Source: an uncultured Allomuricauda sp.
GTDB lineage: Bacteria; Bacteroidota; Bacteroidia; Flavobacteriales; Flavobacteriaceae
Assembly (NCBI RefSeq): GCF_947501165.1
Contig: NZ_CANMUU010000001.1
Span: forward strand, 496,001-560,000
Direction of reading: 5' to 3'
DNA length: 64,000 nt
The notes beneath the pieces were generated by a model. That model saw only the letters and a list, made by a program, of their open reading frames with translations, was not told the DNA's origin and did not search any database. The stretch's first letter is position 1; every line of letters begins with the position of its first letter. The translations under genes were made by a program, and so were the position numbers. Below, piece by piece: positions 1-8,024 of the stretch.

Positions 1-90
1 CGTCCATAGTGCTACTTTCATAAGGGTTTGATTGTCTATCAGAATAGACCAGTGCATTAGCGTTAGCTTGATTCTGAAGCGTTTTGTCAT
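1..90 (-). CDS. possible 5' part of a small protein, cut by window edge
   Basis: An ATG at 90 opens a frame of 30 codons that runs off the left edge without a stop. The peptide starts MTKRFRIKLTLMHWSILIDN. I recognise no family. It lies in the same orientation as the next genes, 30 nt beyond the cupin stop. It may be a real small protein or chance; only the continuation outside the window can tell. Confidence 0.22.
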   Translation of the reverse strand, partial: MTKRFRIKLTLMHWSILIDNQTLMKVALWT

Positions 91-119
91 TATACCAATT
101 ATCTATTCATACACTATAG

Positions 120-449
120 TTAGTCCTTAATGGTAGTACAAATCATTTTGAACTTATGATTTGCTTCGATAGAACTAAACGTATATGTAGGAACAATAAT
201 GGAATCTCCCATTTGCATAAAAGTGGAATTATTGTTGATTACCATTTCAGCTTTTCCCTCGATTATGTGAATGAAGCGAGAGTAAGGAGATTCTTCAAAA
301 GATTGAACTTTGCCAAAATCAAATACAAACGCCTGTATGATACAATTATCCTGAACCATTATGTTTTTGACTACTATGTCATTGGAACTGTATTCCAATA
401 CATCTACCAGATTAAACGTTTTTAATTCTTCAAATTCACCTGGTTCCAT
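120..449 (-). CDS. small single-domain cupin protein
   Basis: A 109-residue protein with the layout of a one-domain cupin barrel: a central strand pair around SRFIHIIEGKAEMVIN, then a GDSIIVP turn typical of cupin motif 2. The canonical metal-binding HxH of motif 1 is not evident (FIHIIEG keeps one His), so it may bind a ligand without catalysis. A TTG at 455 would extend it by two residues; the ATG at 449 is the better start. It follows the 45-residue basic gene almost without a gap, so the two are probably cotranscribed. No substrate can be assigned. Confidence 0.6.
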   Translation of the reverse strand: MEPGEFEELKTFNLVDVLEYSSNDIVVKNIMVQDNCIIQAFVFDFGKVQSFEESPYSRFIHIIEGKAEMVINNNSTFMQMGDSIIVPTYTFSSIEANHKFKMICTTIKD

Positions 450-451
450 AA

Positions 452-589
452 TCAAGTCTGTAACTTATTGTTTTGTTCCGCTCTTTTTTTAGCATCCCGT
501 TTTGCTCTTTTTGCGGCTTTTTTCTCTTTCGGCGTGCTTGATGGCGCTGTTTTTCCTGATTTCTGTTTTCCTTCTTTTTCTCTCGACAT
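452..589 (-). CDS. small basic hypothetical protein (45 aa)
   Basis: An ATG at 589 opens a 45-codon frame rich in Lys, Arg and Ala (core KEKKAAKRAKRDAKKRAEQN), ending at TGA 452-454, directly abutting the cupin start. Such short, highly charged, probably helical or disordered peptides are common in Flavobacteriaceae and are usually annotated hypothetical. The composition would suit nucleic-acid binding, but that is only an inference. The tight junction with the cupin gene supports it being a real coding unit. Confidence 0.5.
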   Translation of the reverse strand: MSREKEGKQKSGKTAPSSTPKEKKAAKRAKRDAKKRAEQNNKLQT

Positions 590-1160
590 AATTTTATTTT
601 TTATTGCTTTATGAAAGTGAAATGGCGACCCTTAACATTATTAAAATAAGCGCAAAACAGATAGCGCATTTTCTTATGGTGTTTATTTCATAATTGCTGC
701 TTGCGATATAAAATTGCTTAACCAAAACAATGGTTGCTACAATACCAGCCCATTTGGCTTTTCACAAAAAAAGAGCAGTGTTTTTTAGTTCCTGCTCTTT
801 TTTGGGCCTTTAAATAATCTAAAAGCACTAATCAATAAACAAAATTAAATTCTCTTTCTCCCAGTTTTGTTCAGGCCATGTACTTGAAATTTCCCAAAGT
901 CATTTCTCGATTCTGATTAAATTGGGTTTTAGATTTTTCTCCAATTCCTACCGCATTGCAGTTTCTTGGCTTTCATTATCGAATACAGTTCTAAAGACAT
1001 CTCTTAATTTTTTGAAAATACCGCAAACCAAATTGTCCCTTTCGAATATGTCCATAAATGTTTTGTATTTAGTCTTGTTCATTAACATCATAACAGCAAG
1101 TAAAGATGCGACAGAACCAAGGGAATTTTGCTATATAAATATTTGTGAAACTTACATATA
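590..1160. other. 571-bp gene-free stretch
   Basis: Between the AraC-type gene and the small basic gene, both leftward, I see no convincing coding frame. The one long open frame on the plus strand (922-1245) runs antisense into the AraC gene and has no family features. The only clear structure is the hairpin at 764-804. The rest is AT-rich and unassigned. Confidence 0.5.
764..804 (-). terminator. bidirectional hairpin terminator
   Basis: An inverted repeat AAAAAAAGAGCAG (766-778) and CTGCTCTTTTTT (792-803) with a 13-nt loop. Read leftward, the A-run becomes a T-run after the stem, as in intrinsic terminators, so it most likely ends the AraC-gene transcript. It would also work rightward. Confidence 0.6.
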
Positions 1161-1721
1161 TCACAGGTTTTCAAGATTTTGCTGTCTTCTTTTCTTCATT
1201 TTTTTGAAAAAAGATGGTGTGAGACCAGTAACTTTTTTAAATTGATTTGACAGGTGAGATGGGCTGCTGTAGTGAAGTTTATAGGCAATTTCCGCCAAGT
1301 TAAGCTCATCATATAGCAATAATTCTTTCACCTTTTCGATTTTATGTTTGATAATATAGTGCTGTATGGTGATTCCTTGCACTTCAGAAAAAGTATTGGC
1401 CAGATAGGTATAGTCGTATCCCAGTTTTTCGCTTAAATAACCTGAATAGTTTGTTTTTGGAATTTCATCATGATAATGAACCATTTCAACTATTACATTT
1501 TTTATTTTTTCGATTAATATACTCTTCTTATCATCCAACAATTCCAATCCGGACTTGAGCAGATTATTCTTGAGTTGGACTCGTTTTTCATGGGTAATTT
1601 CCCCTATAGTTTCAACCATGCCTAGATTCAATTTAACGTAATCCAGTCCCAACTTTATCAATTCTTCCTTTACCAACATTTTACAACGAAGACTGACCAT
1701 GTATTTTATGTATAATCTCAT
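1161..1721 (-). CDS. AraC-family transcriptional regulator
   Basis: 186 residues. The C-terminal ~100 residues are a double helix-turn-helix of AraC type: LNLAEIAYKLHYSSPSHLSNQ is the first HTH and FKKVTGLTPSFFKKMK the second. The N-terminal ~70 residues look like a heavy-metal-associated (HMA-like) fold, seen in a common flavobacterial subgroup whose members begin MKLYIKNMVCxRC. Here the metal motif reads MVSLRCKM, so the first cysteine of MxCxxC is replaced by serine and metal sensing is doubtful. It is monocistronic, with the 764-804 hairpin downstream. Target genes are unknown. Confidence 0.85.
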   Translation of the reverse strand: MRLYIKYMVSLRCKMLVKEELIKLGLDYVKLNLGMVETIGEITHEKRVQLKNNLLKSGLELLDDKKSILIEKIKNVIVEMVHYHDEIPKTNYSGYLSEKLGYDYTYLANTFSEVQGITIQHYIIKHKIEKVKELLLYDELNLAEIAYKLHYSSPSHLSNQFKKVTGLTPSFFKKMKKRRQQNLENL

Positions 1722-2000
1722 ATCCTTAGTTTAAAAGTAAAGGTGGTCACCTAGCAGGCACATAACGATCAATGGATTTTTACATTTTAAATCCTGGATA
1801 GTTAAAACAGATTTTCTGCCTGAACAATAGGAATCTAATACCCTTGAGGAAAGTGAAAGTAATTGCTTCTTAAAGGTAGTCAATAAATGGTGTTTTAAGC
1901 ACAAAATCATTGTGTAACCTTTGAATACAACACGAAAAGATATTAGAAAATAAAAAATGGGATATGGTCTTATTGATAAATCGTCTGTTCAAAAACAGAA

Positions 2001-2867
2001 CTATTTCAAATATTCCTTAAGGAAGTCGCACTTTGATGACTCCCTTAAACGTAACAATGCCCTCGTTTTAATCTGTCTTACCCGTTCTGTTGTGAGGCCT
2101 AGTTGGTAGGCAATTTGACCCATGCCAATTCCGTTATTTGTTCCAATCCCGTAATATTTTTTGATCACGTAGGTCTCACGATCCGAAAGGATATTTAGCA
2201 ATCCCTCTAACTCTGTCCTTAATGAATTTTCAATAAGACCCTTCTCAGGGCTATCTAAATTGCCAGAACTTAAAACTTCATACAGCGTAAAGTTGTCGCT
2301 TTCTGTATTTAATCTTTCATCCATAGACATGGGCCACATAGAATGTTTCATACAGAGTTGGACCTCAGCAAGAGAAACGTCTATCAATTCAGAAATATCT
2401 TCGGCATAAGGGAGTCGTTGGTGAATCTGTTCGAAATTGGAGGAAGCTTTGGTTATCTTGTTAATTACGCTTATTTTGTTCAGAGGCAATCTTACCATTC
2501 TTGTGGTTTCCATCAACGCCTGGAGTATCCCTTGACGTATCCACCAAACGGCATAAGATATGAATTTAAATCCACGGGTCTCATCGAATAGCTTTGCAGC
2601 CCTTACCAATCCCAGATTTCCTTCGTTTATCAAATCGAGTAATTTCAAACCCCGGCCTTGATATTGTTTGGCTACGGATATAACAAACCTCAAATTTGAA
2701 TTAATCAACTTTTCAAGCGCCAAATTGTCCCCATTTCTTATTAGAATTACCAACTCGACTTCTTCATCTTCCGTAATCATGGGGATACGGCTTACATCCT
2801 GCAGATATCTTTTAAGTGATTCACCATCCCTATTGGTAACTTGTTTTGCTATTGAAAGTGGCCTCAT
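2001..2867 (-). CDS. RpoD/SigA-like sigma-70 paralogue
   Basis: 288 residues, the length of the flavobacterial primary sigma factor, with the same start (MRxLxIxKQVTNRxxxSLxRYLQ). Regions 1.2, 2.1-2.4 (NSNLRFVISVAKQYQGRGL; DETRGFKFISYAVWWIRQGI), 3 and 4.2 (LGLTTERVRQIKTRALLRLR) are all present. It departs from the usual housekeeping sequence at many positions: in region 2.4, QALMETTRMVRLP where QALAEQSRIVRLP is typical, and in region 4.2, GLTTERVRQIKTRAL where DLTRERVRQIKEKAI is typical. I read it as a secondary, group 2 or 3 type sigma factor carried in the tRNA-Arg-linked accessory region. Its target promoters are unknown. Confidence 0.85.
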   Translation of the reverse strand: MRPLSIAKQVTNRDGESLKRYLQDVSRIPMITEDEEVELVILIRNGDNLALEKLINSNLRFVISVAKQYQGRGLKLLDLINEGNLGLVRAAKLFDETRGFKFISYAVWWIRQGILQALMETTRMVRLPLNKISVINKITKASSNFEQIHQRLPYAEDISELIDVSLAEVQLCMKHSMWPMSMDERLNTESDNFTLYEVLSSGNLDSPEKGLIENSLRTELEGLLNILSDRETYVIKKYYGIGTNNGIGMGQIAYQLGLTTERVRQIKTRALLRLRESSKCDFLKEYLK

Positions 2868-3285
2868 AGTATTTGGTGTTTAATCATAACGAGCTTCAGA
2901 CATAAATTATGGTTCCATTGCCTTTGGGATTGCTCCTCTGTCCAATTTCAATCTCGCCAATTGATTTGACCAAGGGGGCAATGCAAAAGCGGTAAAAAAG
3001 TTAGCCTTTACTATATTTGGCACATTAGTGTTGAAATTTTCAAAAAAAAGCTTAGAATGGACCCCTAGTGATAATTGGAAAATGACGATGGAGGGGTTCT
3101 CTTTTTATTTCAAGACTGGCTCAATTTTCGTGGATAATCTGTAAAGCTTGGTAAAGAAACGGATATTAATTGAATGTAGCGGTTTAAATTCCCTTTATTA
3201 TATTTCGATTAAAACTTTAGTCTAGCAAAACGATAACAGGTTCTCTGATATCTTACATGCTAAGGGGACAATAAAGCAAGGTTTT
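2868..3285. other. 418-bp gene-free stretch between sigma and integrase genes
   Basis: No coding frame of note. A perfect Bacteroidota -7 box (TATATTTG) lies on the plus strand at 3012-3019, but no clear -33 TTTG and no plus-strand gene follow it, so it may be chance. Both flanking genes run leftward, so the leader of the sigma gene and the end of the integrase transcript must lie here. Confidence 0.4.
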
Positions 3286-4515
3286 TTAGGACTGTTCTAG
3301 TTTTTCCCTTAGAAGCTGCATATCATCACAAACCTTTTTTTCTAGTACTTTGGCATATATCTGGGTAGTGGTCAGTTTTCGATGACCAAGCATTTTAGAA
3401 ATGGTCTCAATAGGAACCCCATTGGTAAGAGTAACGGTGGTGGCAAAGGTATGCCTAGCCATGTGAAAAGTGAGATTCTTTCTTACCTTGGCTAGCTCCG
3501 CTACTTCCTTCAAATAGGCATTGATTTTTTGATTCGATATTCTTGGGAAAAGTGTACCGTTAATCATAGACCTTTTATCGTGCCTGTAACGTTCAATTAT
3601 CTCTGATGCTTTGGAAAGCAATGGAATTTTGACTGCATTTCTAGTCTTTTGCCGTTGCGTCATTATCCAATTTGTATTATCCAATCCAAGCACCAAACTT
3701 TTATTCGTTAGTTGCATTACATCTATATAGCTTATTCCCGTATAACAACTGAACACGAATAGATCCCTGACCAATTTTAATCTTGTCGATTTAATTTGCA
3801 GCTCTTCTATGTATTTCAATTCCTTAGGAGTCAGAAAACCTCTGTGAGTTGGGGTCAATTTTTGTTTGAATTTCACGAAAGGGTCTCGGTCAATCCATTC
3901 CAGTTGATGGGCCAAAGACACCATTCTTCGCAGCCTCTGAATATGCTTCATCACGGCGTTGTTACCAATTCGTTTTTTATAATGCTGTGGACTGTAATTC
4001 CTTAGAAAGCTCTCAAAATTTAGTATGAACTTATAGTCAAGACTTGAAAGTTCGAAATCATCTACCTTGTACTTTTTCTTCACAAATAGTAGAATGTATT
4101 TTTGACTTGTAAGGTAAAGTCTAGAAGTATTTCCATGCAGTTTTTCGAACATACTTGCATTGTGGTACTCAATAATGTCTCGTAACGTGTACTGCTCAAT
4201 TTTATCATCACCTGTATACCTCAACTTTATGGTTTGAGGGGTTATCGATTTATTTTCTGACCTAAGCTCTTGATAGCATTGAAACAGTTTTGCGTATACT
4301 TCATCCAAATATTGGTTAATATTTCGAGCTTTTTCACTTGTTCCATTGATTCGTTGTTTTTGGTTGTTCCAAAGATGAGTTTCCACCCGTCGTTTAAGGC
4401 TAATATTGAGCTTTTTTCTGTTTACAGTAATTCTGGCGTAAATCGGTGCTTGGTTGTTCTTAGATCTTTTGGTGTATACCCAAAATAGAATGGAAAATGT
4501 AGAAAGTGTCCGCAT
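3286..4515 (-). CDS. tyrosine recombinase / integrase
   Basis: 409 residues with the three-part layout of Bacteroidota integrases: an N-terminal arm-binding domain (about 1-95, IYARITVNRKKLNISLK), a SAM-like core-binding domain (about 110-210) and the catalytic domain. Catalytic residues seen: Lys in RQKTRNAVK, HMARH (His/Arg II), LGHRK, and nucleophile Tyr in TTQIYAK. The box I arginine is replaced: the segment reads CYTGISYIDV, as in IntDOT-type enzymes. The gene lies 238 bp from the 3' end of tRNA-Arg, the classic position for an element integrated into a tRNA gene; its far end would be left of this window. No repeat of the tRNA 3' end is visible in 1-3285. Confidence 0.9.
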   Translation of the reverse strand: MRTLSTFSILFWVYTKRSKNNQAPIYARITVNRKKLNISLKRRVETHLWNNQKQRINGTSEKARNINQYLDEVYAKLFQCYQELRSENKSITPQTIKLRYTGDDKIEQYTLRDIIEYHNASMFEKLHGNTSRLYLTSQKYILLFVKKKYKVDDFELSSLDYKFILNFESFLRNYSPQHYKKRIGNNAVMKHIQRLRRMVSLAHQLEWIDRDPFVKFKQKLTPTHRGFLTPKELKYIEELQIKSTRLKLVRDLFVFSCYTGISYIDVMQLTNKSLVLGLDNTNWIMTQRQKTRNAVKIPLLSKASEIIERYRHDKRSMINGTLFPRISNQKINAYLKEVAELAKVRKNLTFHMARHTFATTVTLTNGVPIETISKMLGHRKLTTTQIYAKVLEKKVCDDMQLLREKLEQS

Positions 4516-4657
4516 GACATTCGTCTTTTAATTAAACTTAGTTTAGGACGAAAGTCAAATCACCAATGGGTAGTTCGTTTAACACTTTAAACCGGACCGA
4601 TTTCCAAATACGAAAACATTTAGAGAAAAATGTTGACGATTTGTGAACTCGAATGGA

Positions 4658-4685
4658 TAGTTTCAAATGATATCATTTGAAACTA
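4658..4685. repeat. 28-bp perfect palindrome
   Basis: Two 14-nt arms, TAGTTTCAAATGAT and ATCATTTGAAACTA, meet without a spacer. It lies between the recombinase start (4515) and the tRNA-Arg 3' end (4753). No T-run follows, which argues against a terminator; a loop-free palindrome suggests a dimeric protein site, for instance a recombination-directionality factor or regulator of the integrase. Function inferred. Confidence 0.8.
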
Positions 4686-4752
4686 AAAATTCGTAAAACA
4701 TTGAAAATCAATATTTTTTGATTTTTTGTAAACTCCTTTAAAGCAGTAAAAG

Positions 4753-4824
4753 TAGCCCCGGCAAGAATCGAACTTGCATCTAAAGTTTAGGAAACTTCTA
4801 TTCTATCCATTGAACTACGGGGCC
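4753..4824 (-). tRNA. tRNA-Arg (anticodon CCT)
   Basis: A 72-nt cloverleaf read on the minus strand: acceptor GGCCCCG/CGGGGCT, D-arm GTTC..GAAT with loop AATGGATA, anticodon arm GAAGT-TTCCTAA-ACTTT giving CCT, a 4-nt variable loop, T-arm GCAAG-TTCGATT-CTTGC and discriminator A. CCA is not encoded. It decodes AGG. Its 3' side faces the recombinase gene, which suggests use as an integration target. Confidence 0.93.
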
Positions 4825-4890
4825 AACTTAAAATGTGGATTGCAAATTTAATTTTTTTGGAAAGGCTTGCAATACATTCCGGAGACTATG

Positions 4891-5292
4891 TCATGTTCCC
4901 TTTTCCTCTTCGATCAATAGTTTTTGTAAGTGATTTCGAGAAAGGGGTTTATCAAAATACCCCGCTATATATGCGTTTTCCTTGGCTATGGCTCTATCTT
5001 TAGCATTGGTGAAAGCAGATAGGACATAAACCTTGGGCAATTTAACCCCAGTATAGGTTTGCTTAAGCACATCTAGAAAGCTCCAACCGTCCATTTCCTT
5101 CATTACCAAGTCCAAAAAAATAACATCTGGAAGCTGTTTTCTTTCCTCAAAGAATCCTTCACAGAACAGAAGACCTTCTTCACCGCTCTCACATGTGTTA
5201 ATATCCACATCTGAAAAAAACTGTTGCACACAATACCTAGTGGCAAATTGTGAAACAAGATCATCATCGATTATACAAATTGAAAGAGACAT
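4891..5292 (-). CDS. single-domain response regulator (REC)
   Basis: 133 residues, receiver domain only. The acidic pocket is IIDDD near residue 9, the phosphoacceptor Asp is in VIFLDLVM (about residue 61), the conserved Ser is in VLSAF and the Lys in FDKPL. No output domain follows, so it must act through protein contact, like the stand-alone receivers common in Bacteroidota. There is no histidine kinase next to it. It lies just after tRNA-Arg and is transcribed away from the sulfur genes' regulator, so partners cannot be named. Confidence 0.88.
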   Translation of the reverse strand: MSLSICIIDDDLVSQFATRYCVQQFFSDVDINTCESGEEGLLFCEGFFEERKQLPDVIFLDLVMKEMDGWSFLDVLKQTYTGVKLPKVYVLSAFTNAKDRAIAKENAYIAGYFDKPLSRNHLQKLLIEEEKGT

Positions 5293-5382
5293 TGGGCTTT
5301 ACAGAATAAACCCCAAAGCTATATTCTTCTCCATGATATACAAGGAAAACTCGTCATTTTGTAGTAAAATCAGACAAATTTC

Positions 5383-5796
5383 CTAATGGGGAAGTTTGTT
5401 TCTTAAAATTCCATAGACATAAGTTCCAGCTAACGCGGCGATTAAGACAAGGAAAATTGACCAATACCCGGCTCCAATCAAAGTATACATAGGTCCAGGG
5501 CAAGCGCCGGCCAGAGCCCATCCCAATCCAAAAAGTATACCACCAAACATATACCTTTTAAAACTTGGGTCTTTCGGAGAAAATGTAATGGTTTCCCCAA
5601 AAAATGACTTCACCCTAAATCTCCGAATTAGTTGGTTTTGCAAAATCCCCAAGCCCAATGCAGAACCCATAATCCCATACATATGAAACGATTGGAACTG
5701 GAACATTTCAAAAATTCTAAACCAGGAAGCCGCTTCGGACTTAAAAAGTACAATTCCAAAGAAAATACCAATAAACAAGTACGCAACTGTTTTCAT
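5383..5796 (-). CDS. YeeE/YedE-type sulfur transporter, second half
   Basis: 137 residues with about four membrane segments and the signature ALAGACPGPMYTLIGAG; the conserved Cys is typical of YeeE/YedE channels that pass thiosulfate or related sulfur species. In Flavobacteria the two halves of this transporter are often separate genes, and this one starts 2 nt after the stop of the first half (5798-6355). Both are in the sulfur module, next to DUF2892 and rhodanese proteins. Confidence 0.85.
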   Translation of the reverse strand: MKTVAYLFIGIFFGIVLFKSEAASWFRIFEMFQFQSFHMYGIMGSALGLGILQNQLIRRFRVKSFFGETITFSPKDPSFKRYMFGGILFGLGWALAGACPGPMYTLIGAGYWSIFLVLIAALAGTYVYGILRNKLPH

Positions 5797-5797
5797 A

Positions 5798-6355
5798 TTA
5801 AAAAAGAATTGGGAATAAAATGTGTACCATTAACAAACCACCAATGAAAAAGCCAATGACCGCAATTAGGGAAGGTAATTGTAAATTACTTAATCCAGAT
5901 ATAGCATGCCCTGAAGTGCACCCACCTGCATAACGAGCACCAAAGCCTACAAAAAAGCCACCAACTATCAAGAACAAAAGCATTTTTAGGTCTGAAAAAA
6001 CCGCATTGCCGAAGAGTTCAGCTGGCAAATACTCTTTTCCCGCTCCATTAAAACCAAAATCTTTCAATTTAGCGATTGTACTATCACTTATAGCAACTGC
6101 ATCACCATCCGAAAGAAAGAAATGGCCAATAAAACCACCAATAACCACACCTACGACCACCAACAGATTCCATCTTTGTGCCTTCCAATCAAACTTGAAG
6201 AATTCTGCATGTTTATCCGCACCACATAGGGTACACATTGTCCTTAGATTAGACGACATCCCAAAACGCTTTCCCATCATGGTAAGCAGGAAGAGCACAA
6301 AAGCAATCAATGGCCCAGAAACATACCAAGGCCAAGGCTGTAAAATCCAATTCAT
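5798..6355 (-). CDS. YeeE/YedE-type sulfur transporter, first half
   Basis: 185 residues, about four to five membrane helices. The segment GFGARYAGGCTSGHAISG holds the conserved Cys of the family's first repeat, and a cytosolic or periplasmic loop carries two more cysteines (MCTLCGAD). Together with the next gene it makes a complete two-repeat pore. Role inferred from family: inner-membrane uptake of thiosulfate or another sulfane-sulfur donor, feeding the persulfide-handling enzymes downstream in the window. Confidence 0.85.
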   Translation of the reverse strand: MNWILQPWPWYVSGPLIAFVLFLLTMMGKRFGMSSNLRTMCTLCGADKHAEFFKFDWKAQRWNLLVVVGVVIGGFIGHFFLSDGDAVAISDSTIAKLKDFGFNGAGKEYLPAELFGNAVFSDLKMLLFLIVGGFFVGFGARYAGGCTSGHAISGLSNLQLPSLIAVIGFFIGGLLMVHILFPILF

Positions 6356-6460
6356 TTGATATTTTTAAATTAAAAAGGGAAAATCAATTGATTTTCCATA
6401 TTGTCAATAACAATAAAGGTTTTTTGTAGGTTACATCAAACTTTTTGGAGGTCCAAGTGG

Positions 6461-6607
6461 TTAGGATTCTTTAGATTCTCCATTTTTACCACTATTCATC
6501 AATGCAAGCACGCCACCGACAAGTACAATGACAACAACGGCGAAAACACCGATCATCCAAATACCATTTTCCCAAGAAACAAGCGGAATTGTGTGAAGTA
6601 ATTTCAT
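6461..6607 (-). CDS. small single-pass membrane protein (48 aa)
   Basis: From the ATG at 6607 the protein reads MKLLHTIPLVSWENGIWMIG followed by a 22-residue membrane segment and a polar tail ending NGESKES. An upstream ATG at 6643 would add 12 residues (MSVKFDFHKIEK) that do not look like a signal. No family is recognised. It lies upstream of the split YeeE/YedE pair in the same direction, so it may be an accessory subunit of that transporter; this is inference from position. Confidence 0.55.
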   Translation of the reverse strand: MKLLHTIPLVSWENGIWMIGVFAVVVIVLVGGVLALMNSGKNGESKES

Positions 6608-6736
6608 TTTTTCAATTTTATGAAAATCAAATTTAACCGACATGTTTTATAAAAAACATGATATTTCTCAGACAACCATTCTTGATAGCATACACCTCAT
6701 TCGTTTATGTTCAAGACATATTTGAGCAACCTATTA

Positions 6737-6946
6737 TTAACTATTTTTTTTTCTACAAGAGTTGATTCCAAAAAGGGTATATAAGGGGCAAAAACTGATA
6801 AATGAAGTAAGTACAAAAATAACACCCAATGCCAGGAGCACGTAAGCAAAAATTCCACTAACGGTTCCTGTAAAGTACAATACCGCAATGATCGCGGCCA
6901 CAACAAAACGGACTGTACGGTCCAATCCTCCCATATTCTTTTTCAT
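6737..6946 (-). CDS. DUF2892 (YgaP-type transmembrane) protein
   Basis: 69 residues with two membrane helices, starting MKKNMGGLDRTVRFVVAAII and ending in a cysteine-bearing motif (SFCPLYTLFGINSC). This is the DUF2892 domain that in YgaP anchors a rhodanese. Here it stands alone, and the rhodanese domains are encoded in neighbouring genes (8324, 8720), so the functional pairing is probably in trans. A second overlapping frame at 6697-6906 is rejected as a shadow. Confidence 0.85.
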   Translation of the reverse strand: MKKNMGGLDRTVRFVVAAIIAVLYFTGTVSGIFAYVLLALGVIFVLTSFISFCPLYTLFGINSCRKKNS

Positions 6947-6954
6947 AACACGAA

Positions 6955-7050
6955 TTATTTAAACAGATTTATGACAAGTGCTATCAAAACCGCTATCCCT
7001 GAACAAATTAAACAGATAATCACCAGTTTCTGCCACACTTTTAGTTTCAT
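6955..7050 (-). CDS. small membrane peptide (31 aa)
   Basis: ATG 7050 to TAA 6955-6957 encodes MKLKVWQKLVIICLICSGIA followed by 11 more residues ending LVINLFK: a basic N-terminus, one hydrophobic helix and a Lys end. It lies 8 nt upstream of the DUF2892 start on the same strand, so the two are probably cotranslated. No family is recognised; a short accessory membrane peptide of the sulfur module is the simplest reading. Confidence 0.5.
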   Translation of the reverse strand: MKLKVWQKLVIICLICSGIAVLIALVINLFK

Positions 7051-7080
7051 ATTCAAAACTACACCTACCAAGGGGAGGTT

Positions 7081-8019
7081 TTGGTAACCGATGTTACACT
7101 TGAAGCATTAATTTTGAATTATATTGAATCCCTAAACCAATCCATTAGCATGGAGCATTACTTGAAAGCACTGTTGCAAGGCTTTATGGGCACTTTAAGT
7201 TGGACCTGGAAATCCATCCTTTTCCAAGTGCCGTGGTCTTCCAATTATTTCTGGGGACTAATTCTGATTTCACTTGCGGTTTGGCTACTGGAAATTCTAT
7301 TTCCTTGGCGCAAGGACCAATCCATCTTTAGAAAAGACTTTTGGTTGGATGCCTTCTATATGTTCTTTAACTTTTTCATTTTCGCCATAGTCATTAGCGG
7401 TATTTATAAGATGCTTGAAGTTCTTTTTGCACAAGTAGGCATTACCGCCAAAAGCTTTGCCTTAATTGACACTTCTTCTTTACCAACTTGGGCGCAGCTA
7501 GTTATATTTTTTATTCTCTTGGATTTTGTTCAATGGTTTACACATATCTGCCTCCATAAGTTTACTGTACTTTGGCAATTCCATAAAATCCACCACAGCG
7601 TAAAGGAGATGGGATTTGCGGCACACCTTCGCTATCATTGGATGGAAAATCTTTTGTATAAACCCCTCAAAACTTTTGGTGTAATGCTTTTAGGAGGGTT
7701 TGAGCCAGAACAGGCATACATTGTTCACTTTGTAGCTATAGCCATTGGCCACTTGAACCATGCCAATATAAAGTTGACCTATGGTCCTCTGAAATATATT
7801 CTCAACAACCCGGTAATGCACTTATACCATCACTCTTATACTCTTCCCAAAGGGAAGTTTGGTGTAAACTTCGGTATTAGCATGAGCCTGTGGGATTATA
7901 TTTTTGGAACTCATCATATTCCTGAGGATAGCGGAACAATACCATTGGGATTTCCTGGCGAAGAAACCGTTCCTAAAAACTTTTGGGGCCAGTTAGTTTA
8001 TGGATTCCGAAAAAAGTGA
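7081..8019 (+). CDS. membrane fatty-acid hydroxylase / sterol desaturase family
   Basis: Integral-membrane di-iron oxygenase with the family's histidine boxes: HICLH (HxxxH), HKIHH (HxxHH), HLNHAN and HLYHH. About four to five membrane helices precede and surround them. Family members hydroxylate or desaturate sterols, fatty acids or carotenoids; in Flavobacteria the substrate is uncertain. Start: TTG at 7081 follows a good GGGAGG at about 4 nt, giving 312 aa; an in-frame ATG at 7150 would give 289 aa. It is convergent with the thioredoxin gene (5-nt gap) and is the only rightward gene in the sulfur module. Confidence 0.85.
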   Translation: MVTDVTLEALILNYIESLNQSISMEHYLKALLQGFMGTLSWTWKSILFQVPWSSNYFWGLILISLAVWLLEILFPWRKDQSIFRKDFWLDAFYMFFNFFIFAIVISGIYKMLEVLFAQVGITAKSFALIDTSSLPTWAQLVIFFILLDFVQWFTHICLHKFTVLWQFHKIHHSVKEMGFAAHLRYHWMENLLYKPLKTFGVMLLGGFEPEQAYIVHFVAIAIGHLNHANIKLTYGPLKYILNNPVMHLYHHSYTLPKGKFGVNFGISMSLWDYIFGTHHIPEDSGTIPLGFPGEETVPKNFWGQLVYGFRKK

Positions 8020-8024
8020 AACGG

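Noticed and set aside
922-1245. 107-codon plus-strand frame ahead of and overlapping the AraC gene
   Set aside because: It overlaps the start of the well-supported AraC gene's 3' end in antisense and has no domain, signal or homologous look.
4753-4780. Right-hand attachment repeat for the tRNA-Arg element inside the window
   Set aside because: No second copy of the tRNA-Arg 3' sequence was found in 1-3285; the partner site must be outside, if it exists.
6697-6906. 69-codon frame overlapping the DUF2892 gene
   Set aside because: Shadow in another frame of 6737-6946, which matches a known family.
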